A program made the translations under genes and the position numbers. The notes beneath the pieces are model-generated. The model was given only the letters and a program-made list of their open reading frames with translations, was not told the DNA's origin and did not search any database. A DNA stretch of 64,000 bases from Nitrosomonas sp. (GTDB taxonomy: Bacteria > Pseudomonadota > Gammaproteobacteria > Burkholderiales > Nitrosomonadaceae). Below are positions 36,271-46,300 of the stretch, one piece after another. Each line of letters begins with the position of its first letter. Position 1 is the stretch's first letter. The stretch lies in contig JADJES010000001.1 of NCBI GenBank assembly GCA_016708955.1, positions 558,001 through 622,000 of the forward strand. Direction: 5' to 3'.

Positions 36271-37035
36271 ATGATTAATATTATCCGTTTCAAAGTTACT
36301 GCTTATCTGGTGTTAGGTTTATTATTAACTGGTTGTGCTTCAATGAAAACGAATAACCAGAATGGCCCTTATGATCCTCTGGAACCCATGAATCGCGCTG
36401 TTTTTAATTTTAATGAAATGGTGTATGACAACGTTTTTGATCCGGTTGCCAGAGGTTATAAGAAGGTTACTCCCGATCCTATTGAATTGGTGGTTGGAAA
36501 TTTTTTCTCCAATCTAAACGATGTGGTGGTGATAACTAACTCTGTTCTTCAATTGAATTATAAGAGCGCACTCGCTAGCAGTACACGATTATTGATTAAT
36601 ACTACTTTTGGTATATTTGGCTTAATCGATATTGCCAGTGATATCAGTGCAGCAAGCGATATTAATCTTAATAAGCGTAATGAAGATTTCGGTCAGACAC
36701 TGGGACACTATGGTATTGGCAGTGGGCCATATATCGTACTGCCTTTGTTGGGGCCAAGTTCCGCGCGTGATACGTTTGGACTCGCAGTTGATAGTTTCTT
36801 TATGGATCCCGTTACACAAGGGGTAACAGGAGTTTTTATGAAAGATGTAGCTTATCTTAATACGACTGCGCTACGTTTGCCGGTTGCTACTGCAAGGACG
36901 ATCAATGCGCGCGCACAGTTTCTTGATGACGATAAAACTCTTGAAGAAGCTGCATTGGATAAGTACGAATTCACGCGTGACGCCTATTTACAAAGACGTA
37001 CTAGCTTAGTGAACAATAGTAGTGAGGCTAAATAA
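36271..37035 (+). CDS. mlaA: MlaA/VacJ outer-membrane lipoprotein
   Basis: The 254-residue protein has a lipoprotein signal peptide with lipobox LLTGC near residue 20. It then has the MlaA domain: PYDPLEPMNRAVFNFNEMVYD, GNFFSNLNDVVV, NTTFGIFGLID, and ETFGQTLGHYG-type wording at EDFGQTLGHYGIGSGPYIVLPL. MlaA pulls mislocalised phospholipids out of the outer leaflet of the outer membrane and hands them to the Mla transport chain. The other mla genes are not in the window. A terminator follows 100 bases downstream. Confidence 0.93.
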   Translation: MINIIRFKVTAYLVLGLLLTGCASMKTNNQNGPYDPLEPMNRAVFNFNEMVYDNVFDPVARGYKKVTPDPIELVVGNFFSNLNDVVVITNSVLQLNYKSALASSTRLLINTTFGIFGLIDIASDISAASDINLNKRNEDFGQTLGHYGIGSGPYIVLPLLGPSSARDTFGLAVDSFFMDPVTQGVTGVFMKDVAYLNTTALRLPVATARTINARAQFLDDDKTLEEAALDKYEFTRDAYLQRRTSLVNNSSEAK

Positions 37036-37135
37036 GAAATACTGAAGCTGATTTTGGTCTTCAACTGTTGCTAACTTTGAAGTAATTGGCATAGCGTTCC
37101 TTATTATAGGCATTGTTATAGGCGGATTAAATAAA

Positions 37136-37182
37136 GCACATTGATTGATGGAAAATTTTCCTAAATCAATGTGCATATTTTT
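37136..37182 (+). terminator. Intrinsic terminator after mlaA
   Basis: GCACATTGATT and AATCAATGTGC form an 11-bp perfect stem with a 17-base loop, followed by an ATATTTTTTT stretch. This is a clean rho-independent terminator for mlaA. It also insulates the rubredoxin unit that follows. Confidence 0.8.
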
Positions 37183-37213
37183 TTATCAATTCAGATAAAT
37201 AAAATGAGAATAG

Positions 37214-37320
37214 ATGAAAAGATTCCAATGGGCACAAATTCAAAGTTAAAGCAAAACCGGAAAAATGGTCGCAGCATATGCATGATATGTAAGGAAACAA
37301 TAAATGAAAAGATTCCAATG
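37214..37320. repeat. 17-bp direct repeat duplicating the rubredoxin start
   Basis: ATGAAAAGATTCCAATG occurs at 37214-37230 and again at 37304-37320, where it is the beginning of the rubredoxin gene. The first copy opens a frame (MKRFQWAQIQS) that ends after 11 codons. The copies are 90 bases apart. It looks like a partial duplication of the gene start, leaving a short leader peptide frame. Confidence 0.6.
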
Positions 37321-37468
37321 TAATATATGCGGACTTATTTATGATGAATCGACTGGAGATCCAGAGCACGGTATTAAAGCGGGCACACGGTGGGAAGATA
37401 TTCCAGAAGGCTGGACTTGTCCCGAGTGTGGCGTGTGTAAAATTGATTTTGAAATGGTGGAAATCTAA
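37304..37468 (+). CDS. Rubredoxin
   Basis: The 54-residue protein has two zinc-ribbon-like iron sites, CNICG near residue 6 and CPECG near residue 39, that together bind one Fe. The core has LIYDESTGDPEHGI and TRWEDIPEGWTC, typical of rubredoxins. It carries single electrons between a reductase and an acceptor such as an alkane hydroxylase, superoxide/peroxide reductase or diiron enzyme. Its stop overlaps the start of the reductase gene (TAATG), so the two are co-translated as a donor pair. Confidence 0.93.
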   Translation: MKRFQCNICGLIYDESTGDPEHGIKAGTRWEDIPEGWTCPECGVCKIDFEMVEI

Positions 37469-38619
37469 TGGGTAATCCGGTGGTTATCGTAGGAAGCGGA
37501 TTGGCCGGTTATGCGGTGGCGAGAGAGCTGCGAAAACTGAATGCGGAGATTCCCATCGTTATGATATCTGCTGATCACGGTGGTTTTTATTCCAAGCCAA
37601 TGTTGTCAAATGCTTTATCAACCGGAAAAACTCCCGAATCTATTCTGAATGGCGATGCTGTTCAGATGGCGTCACAACTGAAGATTACTATCCGCTCGCA
37701 TTGCCGTGTGACGGCTATTGATCAACCTGGATGTGCTGTGATATTAGTTGGTGGTGAAAAAATATTCTATGATCAACTAGTTCTAGCATTAGGTGCTGAT
37801 CAAGTGAGTTTGCCATTATCGGGAGATGGTGTGGCAAAAATACTAACTGTTAACGATCTTGATGATTATAAAAAGTTTCGTGATGCACTGGCTGGGAAAA
37901 AAAGGGTTACCATTATTGGTGCAGGTTTGATAGGTTGTGAATTTGCCAATGATCTGGCAACTGCTGGCTACCATGTAGATGTGATAGATATCAGTGCTCA
38001 GCCGCTAGGACGTCTTTTGCCGTCTGAGGGTGGTAGTTTTATACGGCAGAAACTGGAAGAATCGGGTGTGGTTTTCCATTTAAATGCTTCAACGCAATCG
38101 ATTGATCAGGTACGCGAACGTTTATGCATAACGTTTGCAAATGATGCATCGATCGAAACCGATATTGTTTTGTCAGCTGTGGGATTGCGCCCACGCACGC
38201 AACTTGCTGCAGCAGCGGGTATTCCGGTTAATAGGGGTATTGTGGTTAATCGTCTGCTACAAACCCAGTTTAGTAATATTTATGCATTGGGTGATTGTGC
38301 GGAAGTTGAAGGAAAAGTATTACCTTTTGTGATGCCGATTACGCATGCAGCCCGGGCTTTGGCGGCAACACTCTCAGGTAATCCAACCCCAGTCCTCTAT
38401 CCCGCAATGCCAGTAATCGTAAAAACACCGGCATGCTCAACAGTAGTTTCGCCGCCGGATTTTAGTATCCAGGGGGAGTGGCATGTAGATGCTGATAAAG
38501 ATGGTGTAAAAGCACTTTATCGGGATGAAACTGGAAATTTATTAGGTTATGCATTATTGGGCGCGGCGACTAAGGAAAAAAATAACCTTACCGCCCAGTT
38601 ACCTCCTGTATTGATGTAA
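37468..38619 (+). CDS. Rubredoxin reductase-like NAD(P)H/FAD oxidoreductase
   Basis: The 383-residue flavoprotein has an FAD motif VVIVGSGLAGYAVARELRKL at the N-terminus. It has a second dinucleotide motif VTIIGAGLIGCEFANDL near residue 150 for NAD(P)H and an IYALGDCAEV motif near 272 for FAD. It has the C-terminal extension of rubredoxin reductases and lacks the redox Cys pair of glutathione reductases. It should pass electrons from NAD(P)H to the rubredoxin encoded immediately upstream. Confidence 0.9.
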   Translation: MGNPVVIVGSGLAGYAVARELRKLNAEIPIVMISADHGGFYSKPMLSNALSTGKTPESILNGDAVQMASQLKITIRSHCRVTAIDQPGCAVILVGGEKIFYDQLVLALGADQVSLPLSGDGVAKILTVNDLDDYKKFRDALAGKKRVTIIGAGLIGCEFANDLATAGYHVDVIDISAQPLGRLLPSEGGSFIRQKLEESGVVFHLNASTQSIDQVRERLCITFANDASIETDIVLSAVGLRPRTQLAAAAGIPVNRGIVVNRLLQTQFSNIYALGDCAEVEGKVLPFVMPITHAARALAATLSGNPTPVLYPAMPVIVKTPACSTVVSPPDFSIQGEWHVDADKDGVKALYRDETGNLLGYALLGAATKEKNNLTAQLPPVLM

Positions 38620-38689
38620 GAAACATTTTTTCTTTCTGGTAATCAGTTTTTTAATTGGCGATTAATATAAATACTGTGTATTTGCAACG

Positions 38690-39301
38690 ATGAAATTTCT
38701 ATTTGATCTTTTCCCGGTTATTTTATTTTTCTTGGCTTTTAAGCTGTATGATATTTTTATTGCAACCGCTGTTGCTATCGTGGCCGCGATTGTGCAGATT
38801 GGTTGGCTCTGGTTTCGCCGTCGTCAAGTGGATAAAATGATGTGGATAAATCTGGCTATTATCGTAGTTTTTGGTGGCGCTACATTAATATCCCAAGATG
38901 AAACATTTATTAAATGGAAACCCACAGTACTGTATTGGCTCATTGCAACTGTTTTGCTGTTATCGAATCTAGTTTTCAGAAAAAACTTAATTCAGACAAT
39001 GCTAGAAAAACAGATTGTTGTGCCGTCGTTTGTTTGGAGCAGACTCAATCTGAGTTGGGTTAGTTTCTTTCTAACAATGGGCTGTATCAATCTTTATGTC
39101 GCATTCAGTTTTTCGGTAGACACATGGGTTACATTTAAATTATTTGGTGCTACAGGATTAATGTTTGTTTTTATAATAGTGCAAATGATGATGATCGGGA
39201 AATATCTGAGAGATATGCCGTCGGCAGTAGTTGAAAATGTAACTGTCAATGAGCTAGATATTCTGGAAAAAATAGAAAGTAAAGCGAGTAAAGAGAGATG
39301 A
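38690..39301 (+). CDS. yciB: Inner-membrane septation protein YciB
   Basis: The 203-residue protein has five to six membrane spans and the YciB/IspZ wording: MKFLFDLFPVILFFLAFKL, FIKWKPTVLYWLIA, WSRLNLSWVSFFLTMGCINLYVA, and a last span ending MMMIGKYLRDMP. It is an inner-membrane protein linked to cell envelope synthesis and septation. It is followed by a YciI-type gene that overlaps its stop by four bases, as seen in many betaproteobacteria. Confidence 0.93.
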   Translation: MKFLFDLFPVILFFLAFKLYDIFIATAVAIVAAIVQIGWLWFRRRQVDKMMWINLAIIVVFGGATLISQDETFIKWKPTVLYWLIATVLLLSNLVFRKNLIQTMLEKQIVVPSFVWSRLNLSWVSFFLTMGCINLYVAFSFSVDTWVTFKLFGATGLMFVFIIVQMMMIGKYLRDMPSAVVENVTVNELDILEKIESKASKER

Positions 39302-39603
39302 TGCTATACGTCATAAATGGTGAAGACATTCCGAATAGTCTGGAAAAAAGAATGGCGGTGCGTCCAGAACACTTAAAAAGAATTCAAGCATTACAAGAGG
39401 CGGGACGTCTAATTCTTGCAGGCCCCTATCCGTTTATCGATAGCCAAGACCCTGGACCAGCTGGTTTCTCAGGCAGTCTGATCGTGGCAGAGTTTGAATC
39501 CTTGGAGGCAGCACAGGCTTGGGCGGACGCAGATCCTTATGTTAGTTCAGGCGTTTATCGAAAAGTGACCGTTAAACCTTTTAAAAAGGTGTTGCCTGCA
39601 TAG
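39298..39603 (+). CDS. yciI: YciI-like protein
   Basis: The 101-residue protein has the YCII ferredoxin-like fold with RPEHLKRIQALQEAGRLILAGPYPF, the conserved His in the first segment, and EAAQAWADADPYVSSGVYRKV at the end. The function is not established; the fold is that of dimeric alpha/beta barrels with a candidate His/Asp pair. It overlaps yciB by four bases. Confidence 0.9.
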   Translation: MMLYVINGEDIPNSLEKRMAVRPEHLKRIQALQEAGRLILAGPYPFIDSQDPGPAGFSGSLIVAEFESLEAAQAWADADPYVSSGVYRKVTVKPFKKVLPA

Positions 39604-39760
39604 GATGCTTGTAATTGTACTTCTCTCAATAGTTTCAAGTTGTTTCAATGTAAATGGTGGTATGTAAAGATTCACGCCTATTAAGTTAAGGCGTATACTT
39701 TCTTTCGGCATATATTCTGGCGAATATAAATTTTATCCAAATCACATAAAAGGAAATTCC

Positions 39761-40555
39761 ATGCGTTTGACGAAATTTTCACAAGTAATGATAGTTAGCA
39801 TTCTGGGTTTGGTCACCCTATCAGCTCAAGCTCAGTCGACAGGCGTTGTGGCTAAAGTGAATGGTGTGGCGATTCCGCAATCGCGCCTGGAATTGATGGT
39901 GAAAGCAAATATTGCGCAGGGCCAGCCAGATGGTCCGGAGATGAGAAAGGCTTTGCGTGAGAATCTAATTGCAGAAGAAATTCTCGCACAAGAAGCGACC
40001 AAAAAGAAACTGGATAAGGATCCAGAAGTGATTGCGCAACTTGAATTGTCTCGCCAGGCAGTACTAGTCAGAGCATTTCAGGCGGATTATATAAAGAATA
40101 ACGCAGTCAATGATGATACTTTACGTAAAGAATATGAAGTTCTGAAAGTACAGATGGGTGATAAAGAATATAAAGCGCGACATATTCTAGTGGAAAGCGA
40201 AAGTGTAGCCCGGGATATTATCGCTAGTCTCAAGAAAGGCGCTAATTTTGCCAAAATCGCTGAGGAAAAATCTATAGATGATGGTAGCAAGGAAAATGGC
40301 GGTGAACTTAACTGGAGCCCACCAGCAGCTTATGTCAGACCTTTTTCTGAAGCACTGGTGAAGTTATCGAAAGGGGGATTGACAGAACAACCCGTGCAGA
40401 CTTCTTTCGGCTGGCATGTAATCCAGTTAATGGATATACGGGCAATGGAAGTCCCTGCATTTGAGGAAGTAAAACAGAATATACAGCAACGGGTATTGCA
40501 ACGTGAATTCGCGACGGTTGTACAAGATCTACGCAGTAAAGCAAAAGTAGAATAA
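39761..40555 (+). CDS. Periplasmic parvulin-type peptidyl-prolyl isomerase (PpiC/SurA-like)
   Basis: The 264-residue protein has a signal peptide (about 24 residues, ending in LSAQAQS). An N-terminal helical chaperone part is followed by a PpiC parvulin domain near residues 142-235: YKARHILVES, ARDIIASLKKGANFAKIAEEKSIDDGSKENGGEL and TSFGWHVIQLMD. It helps outer-membrane and periplasmic proteins to fold. It has a good AAAAGGA ribosome-binding site and is convergent with alr. Confidence 0.9.
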   Translation: MRLTKFSQVMIVSILGLVTLSAQAQSTGVVAKVNGVAIPQSRLELMVKANIAQGQPDGPEMRKALRENLIAEEILAQEATKKKLDKDPEVIAQLELSRQAVLVRAFQADYIKNNAVNDDTLRKEYEVLKVQMGDKEYKARHILVESESVARDIIASLKKGANFAKIAEEKSIDDGSKENGGELNWSPPAAYVRPFSEALVKLSKGGLTEQPVQTSFGWHVIQLMDIRAMEVPAFEEVKQNIQQRVLQREFATVVQDLRSKAKVE

Positions 40556-40609
40556 TTACTTATCACATTTTGCATTTATACCCTGATTAGATTGGATTGT
40601 AAGGTTGTT

Positions 40610-41686
40610 TTATACCGAAACAATCCTTTCTACTCGTGGTGCTAATGCACAAAGTAGTTCATAGCTGGTTGTTTCGGCACTTTGAGCGACTTCATCAACA
40701 GGTATTTCCTTACCCCAGAGAACAACCGGACTATTAAGTCCCGCATTCTCAATGCCGGTCAAGTCCACAGCCAGCATGTCCATCGATACCCGACCCAATA
40801 ACCGGCTACGTTGATTGTCCACCAACACCGGTGTATTTGTCGGCGCGTGACGTGGATACCCATCTGCATAGCCGCATGCAACGATACCGATGCGCATCGG
40901 ATGATCAGCCTGGAAAAGACCGTGATAACCGACTCTATCCCCGGTTTTTAATTCATGTATCGCAATAATTTTACTTGACAGTGTCATGGCCGGTTGCAGA
41001 TTAAGCTCTAATGCCGTTTTGTCCGGAAATGGCGAAGCACCGTACAACATGATACCGGGGCGCACCCAGTCGGTATGGGTTTGGGGGTAGCGGATGATCG
41101 CTGCTGAGTTTGCGAGTGAGCGCGGATAATTGTACCCTTTAGTAACTGCCTGAAAGCTTTCCAGCTGCCGCATCACATTTTCTTCCTCCGCGGGATCATC
41201 AGCGCAGGCAAAATGTGTCATCAATGTAATTCGTTTCGCACGCTGATTCTCGGTCAGTTTCCTAATTGTCTGTGGAAATTGTTCAAGTGCTAATCCCAAA
41301 CGATTCATGCCGGTATTGATTTTTAAGAATAAATCTAGATCGTGATATTTAGAATCAGACAACATAGCAATTTGCTCAGTATGGTGAATAACAGCACTGA
41401 GTTGGTACTGTTCAAATAGCGCTAATTCTTCTATTGAGAAGAAGCCCTCCAGAAGTAGGATCGGTTGTTGATAGCCAGCATTGCGTAAACATATTGCAGC
41501 ATCTAATTCGAGGAGTGCAAACCCATCAACATCTTTTAGTGCGCTGGCAGTGTGGAGTAATCCATGGCCGTAGGCATTCGCCTTAAGGATTGCCATGATG
41601 CGTGCGTGTGGAGCATATTGACGTACTATAGTCAGGTTATGTGTTAGCGCAGAAAGATCAATAAAAGCTTGGGTAGGGCGTGGCAT
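40610..41686 (-). CDS. alr: Alanine racemase
   Basis: The 358-residue PLP enzyme has an N-terminal barrel with the PLP Lys in MAILKANAYGHGLLHTA near residue 34. The C-terminal part has the catalytic Tyr in RVGYHGLF near 254, AVDLTGIENAG and the final ELLCALAPRVERIV. It converts L- to D-alanine for peptidoglycan. It has normal length for the Alr/DadX family. Convergent with the parvulin gene and divergent from lplT. Confidence 0.95.
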   Translation of the reverse strand: MPRPTQAFIDLSALTHNLTIVRQYAPHARIMAILKANAYGHGLLHTASALKDVDGFALLELDAAICLRNAGYQQPILLLEGFFSIEELALFEQYQLSAVIHHTEQIAMLSDSKYHDLDLFLKINTGMNRLGLALEQFPQTIRKLTENQRAKRITLMTHFACADDPAEEENVMRQLESFQAVTKGYNYPRSLANSAAIIRYPQTHTDWVRPGIMLYGASPFPDKTALELNLQPAMTLSSKIIAIHELKTGDRVGYHGLFQADHPMRIGIVACGYADGYPRHAPTNTPVLVDNQRSRLLGRVSMDMLAVDLTGIENAGLNSPVVLWGKEIPVDEVAQSAETTSYELLCALAPRVERIVSV

Positions 41687-41948
41687 TAATTTATGTTCGG
41701 AGTAAGCAGATGCGAGTATGATTCGCAGGTTTTTTATAATAATCTAAATTCGGTGTACTGATTCAATTTTCATGTGGTTTTCGTGTAGAGATACTTTAAT
41801 TCTCTAGTTGGCATGATATGCTAATCTCGTGTTCTCAATCGAATTATCGACTAATGGAAACAGCAATCAGTGTTTTTTCTGATGTGGCTTAAAAAAAGAA
41901 TTGTTTTGTAACTAATTGTTGTGAAATATAAACTTGCGAGGAATTGGA

Positions 41949-43223
41949 TTGGAACGCGGTTTTTACACCATTATGGCGGCGCAATTTTTCTCTTCTTTGG
42001 CAGATAATGCGTTGCTGGTTGTGGCGATTGCTTTATTGATCGACTTGCATGCGCCCGCCTATTTAACACCTATGCTGAAGTTTGTTTTTGTGTTGTTCTA
42101 CGTCATTCTTGCTCCTTTTGTCGGTGCATTTGCAGATTCTATGCCAAAAGGACGTGTCATGTTTATTAGCAATACCATTAAAATCCTAGGCTGTGGATTA
42201 TTATTTATCGCCGCGCATCAATATTTCGCTATGGCTGCCTATGCGGTTGTAGGTTTAGGCGCAGCAGCTTATTCTCCAGCAAAATATGGCATCTTGACAG
42301 AATTATTGCCACCGGAAAAATTGGTGATCGCGAATGGATGGATTGAAGGATTAACGGTGGCATCCATCGTATTAGGTACTGTAATGGGCGGTATTCTGAT
42401 TACGCCGGCAGTTGCAAGTGTATTAATGGAATTTAACTTTCCTGTTATTGACACGGGAATTGATAGCGCATTGGAAAGCAGTATTCTTTTGATAGCCATA
42501 ATTTATGCCATTGCAGCGTTATTTAATCTGTACATTCCAAATACAGGCGTTGATCACCGTATTCCGAAGAAGAATCCATTTTATCTGATTCATGAGTTTG
42601 CCCATTGTATAAAGCTGCTATGGACAGACAAACTCGGGCAAATATCGCTTGCAGTGACAACGTTGTTCTGGGGAGCGGGTGCAACGCTACAGTTCATTGT
42701 ATTGAAATGGGCGGAAGTGGCACTGAACTACCCTCTCAACCAAGCCGCGCAACTTCAGGGTGTGGTTGCGGTGGGAATAGCTATCGGCGCTATTATGGCG
42801 GCTCGATGGATTTCGTTGAGGCATTCAGTAAAAGTGATTCCACTGGGTATTGCGATGGGTATAGTTGTGATGGCTATGATTCTAGTAAAAGATTTGTGGA
42901 TCGCAATTGTTTTGCTGATGTTGATTGGCGGATTAGCCGGATTCTTCGTTGTGCCAATGAATGCTTTGTTACAACACCGCGGACATATCCTGATGGGAGC
43001 CGGGCATTCCATCGCAGTACAGAATTTTAATGAGAATTTAAGTATTCTCACGATGCTGTCACTGTATGCCGTGCTGATATTGCTGGAAGTGCATATCTAT
43101 ACGGTTATCGTCGCTTTTGGATTATTTGTATCGGTTATGATGGCGTTGATCAGAAAATGGCATTTGCTCAATCAAAGTAAAGAAGATTCACTGCATTTGA
43201 TTGGCGCAAGAAAGATACATTAA
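41949..43223 (+). CDS. lplT: Lysophospholipid transporter LplT (MFS)
   Basis: The protein of about 424 residues has twelve or so membrane spans of the major facilitator type. LplT marks include MAAQFFSSLADNALLVVAIALL and AAAYSPAKYGILTELLPPEKLVIANGWIEGL. It flips lysophospholipids from the periplasmic to the cytosolic side for re-acylation; the usual partner Aas is not encoded here. The start is not ATG: a TTG at 41949, seven bases behind GAGG, is favoured over the TTG at 41934. Confidence 0.9.
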   Translation: MERGFYTIMAAQFFSSLADNALLVVAIALLIDLHAPAYLTPMLKFVFVLFYVILAPFVGAFADSMPKGRVMFISNTIKILGCGLLFIAAHQYFAMAAYAVVGLGAAAYSPAKYGILTELLPPEKLVIANGWIEGLTVASIVLGTVMGGILITPAVASVLMEFNFPVIDTGIDSALESSILLIAIIYAIAALFNLYIPNTGVDHRIPKKNPFYLIHEFAHCIKLLWTDKLGQISLAVTTLFWGAGATLQFIVLKWAEVALNYPLNQAAQLQGVVAVGIAIGAIMAARWISLRHSVKVIPLGIAMGIVVMAMILVKDLWIAIVLLMLIGGLAGFFVVPMNALLQHRGHILMGAGHSIAVQNFNENLSILTMLSLYAVLILLEVHIYTVIVAFGLFVSVMMALIRKWHLLNQSKEDSLHLIGARKIH

Positions 43224-43335
43224 TTATTGAATCGGCCATTAGATAGTGTGATTTCTCAAGTTCAGAAAGACCGGGATTAAGCATTCCTATTAATTATGTC
43301 AAACCATACTGTACGTAGTTGTTAAGGCTCAGTCT

Positions 43336-46300
43336 ATGTCTGTTTCGACCAAGGCGGAGCGCCATCAACTGCTTGAACGTTATCAACAATCTACTCCAAC
43401 GGAGCAGGCTGCAGTCAATTTGTTGGCTGTAGCTTGGGGAGGACTCAGCAAATCGCAAATCACTACACCATTGCGCAAGATTCTGGGCGCTGACGAAGCA
43501 GCCAAAATCAAGCTGGAGTTGCTGCAGCGTAGCGGCCTGATCGAAGTCGAGAAATCGTCGTGGAGTAGTCACGGTCTAAGGTGTAACAGGCTTATCGTCG
43601 AACTGGTGACGCGCGAACTCGTCGCGAAAGGTACTTTCGAACGCTATGTCGAATTGGTGCGCCTCGCCGCGCCTTTGCAAGCAGGCTATCAGAAAACCGC
43701 CAAAGGCGATTTCCAGTTTCGCAGCGATGACGAACTGATCCGGGAAGTGCGCATTGGTATTTACCGGGCGGACGAGCTATACATTGAGCGCTTATTCTCA
43801 ATGCTGGAGCGGATGAAGTATTTCTACTGGAATGGCTTGCCGCAACGCTGGCCAGAACCCGTGCCGATTTATGCGATGGTTTGCGACAATCCTTTCGAGC
43901 GAGAATGGTTCGTGCGCTTGCCTGCAAAAATCAGAGAACCGGCCCTGCCGTTAATCCTGTTGCAGCAGGCGGGGAGCTGGAGGTTAGATGCAGAGGCCTT
44001 CGATCTGTTACGCGAAGCGTGTGAAGGGTCAGCCGCACCACCCGAAGATGGGCAACTCTGCATGGCGCTGATCTCGATTTTAAGGGGTGAGACGCAAGCC
44101 GCGCAGGCTGCGCTGTCCCGGTGCCAGGCCGGCTACCGGGAGCGTGCCTGCTGGGGATTACTCTTTCTGCTGAAAGGGGACCAGGACAATGCTCTGCAGT
44201 ATTACCGGGAAGGGTTGAGTTTATTACGCAAGGAGCAAGGCAAGCGTAAGGTTTTCTTTCCGGGTGTTTTGGGATTTTTCTTTGTGTTGGGTCTGTTTCA
44301 GCGCAACCAACCAGGCGATATGGAGGAGGCCAAGAAACTTCTGGAGATGATTCCAGAAGATCATCCTTTTGGTTCCGTATTCCATTTGTTGGGGTTCGTT
44401 CCGGCGCTGGAACGGAATCAATCCGGCGCCCTAGCACAATTGAATGCGCTTCTGGCGCAGGTCTCTCGAACCGGCTTCATGAGCCCTTGGAATTTCTGGA
44501 TCGCCTTGTGGCTGCTCCATCAATATGAATCAGCTGCACAATTAACCCATTATCTGTTGCAGGCGGAAGCTTATCAGCAACAGGCTGCCGATTGCGGATA
44601 TGGATGGCTGGCGGCAGAGTTGGCAGCGTTAATCTCACGGATCGCCCCGAAGCAGACCGGCATGAAAAAAGCGGCCGATGTTTTCGAACGCGCCAAGGAT
44701 ATCAGGCTTCTGGTCAGGCGTAGCCAGTATCAGGAGCCTTGGGAGCGTGCCCTGAACGCCATCAAGAATACCGTGGTGCGCGGTGCGGCTGCGGGTAAGG
44801 ACGAAACAGCCGAATATCGTCTGGCTTGGTTGCTGTCACGCGAACGCGCTTATCTGGGCTTTGCGTTGGAGGCGCGGGAACAGAAACGCAATGCCAGTGG
44901 TGGCTGGAGTAAAGGTAAGCCACTTTCGATGAAGAAGATTTCCGAGATGGCGGAATCGGCGTCCTATTTTTCCGCGCAGGATCGCCGTGTGGCCGCGCAT
45001 ATCGCCCCAGACCGCTTTACTGGCGGCTATTCCTTGTCCAGCCGCGGTTGGCTGGCGATGGCGGGTGCATCCACCGTGTTCTGGAAGGATAGCGGCGTTG
45101 CCGTGGAATTGGTCGCTGCTGAGCCGGAGCTACGGGTCAACAAAAAGGCCAACGGCAAGCAGGTAAAAATAGAATTCTGGCCGCTGTGCGATGAGGAGGA
45201 AAGTATAGTGCTGGCCGAGGATGGCCTGACACGTATCAAGATCGTCGAACTTAAGCCGGAGCACCATCGCCTTGCGCAAATTATCGGCAAGGGAATCGTG
45301 GTTCCGGCTTCTGCCCAGGAGCGCATTTTGGCCAGCCTAAGCTCGGTATCCACCCTGGTGACTATTCATTCAGACATTGGCGGCGGGGAACTTGCCGCCG
45401 CCGAGATAGTTGAGGCGAATGCGCATCCCCGTGTACAACTGATTCCCGAAGGCGAGGGACTGCGCGCCGCCATCCTGATCCGCCCCTTTGGAGACCAGGG
45501 TTCTTATTACGCCCCTGGTTCCGGCGGCACCAGCTTGATCGCGGAAATCGGCGGTAGACGCCTGCAAACCCAGCGTGATCTCATGCTTGAGCGGAAACTG
45601 GCAAACGAACTCATCGCCCTTTGCCCCACTCTCGGCAGTCAAGCCCAAGAAGTGATAGCTTTTCAATGGCTGTTGGTTGATGCCGAAAGTAGTCTTGAGT
45701 TTTTGCTGGAGCTGCAGGAAGCGGGTGACAAGGCCCAGATTGAATGGCCGCAAGGCGAGAAACTCAAGCTGTTGGGGCAGGCCGGATTGAATCAGCTTAG
45801 CATCAAGATCAAGCAACAGCGTGACTGGTTCAGCGTCAGCGGCGAGCTCAAACTGGATGACGGACAGGTGTTGAACATGCAGCGCTTGCTGGAATTAACG
45901 GAAGGCACCCGGAGCAAATTCATCCGCCTCGATGAAGGCCGTTTCCTGGCCCTGACTGAAGCGTTCAAGAAGCGTCTGGACGATTTGCGTGCTTATTCAG
46001 AAAAATACGGTAAGGATCAGCGTCTCCATGCGCTGGCGTTGCCGGTCATGGATGAAATTGCTGAAGAAGTGGGCGAGTTCCAAGGAGATTCCGCTTGGCA
46101 GGCGCAATTGGAGCGGCTGCGCCGGGCAGAGCAAGTCCAGCCGAAGCTCCCGTCTACTTTGCAGGCGGAGTTGCGAGATTATCAGCGCGCCGGTTTCGAA
46201 TGGCTGTTCAGGCTATCAGCCTGGGGCGTGGGTGCTTGTCTTGCCGATGACATGGGTTTGGGGAAGACCCTGCAAGCCTTGGCCGTGATCCTGAGCCGGG

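Noticed and set aside
43592..44437. Minus-strand frames inside the SNF2 gene
   Set aside because: High GC content lengthens chance frames; no family match and the plus-strand gene is clear.
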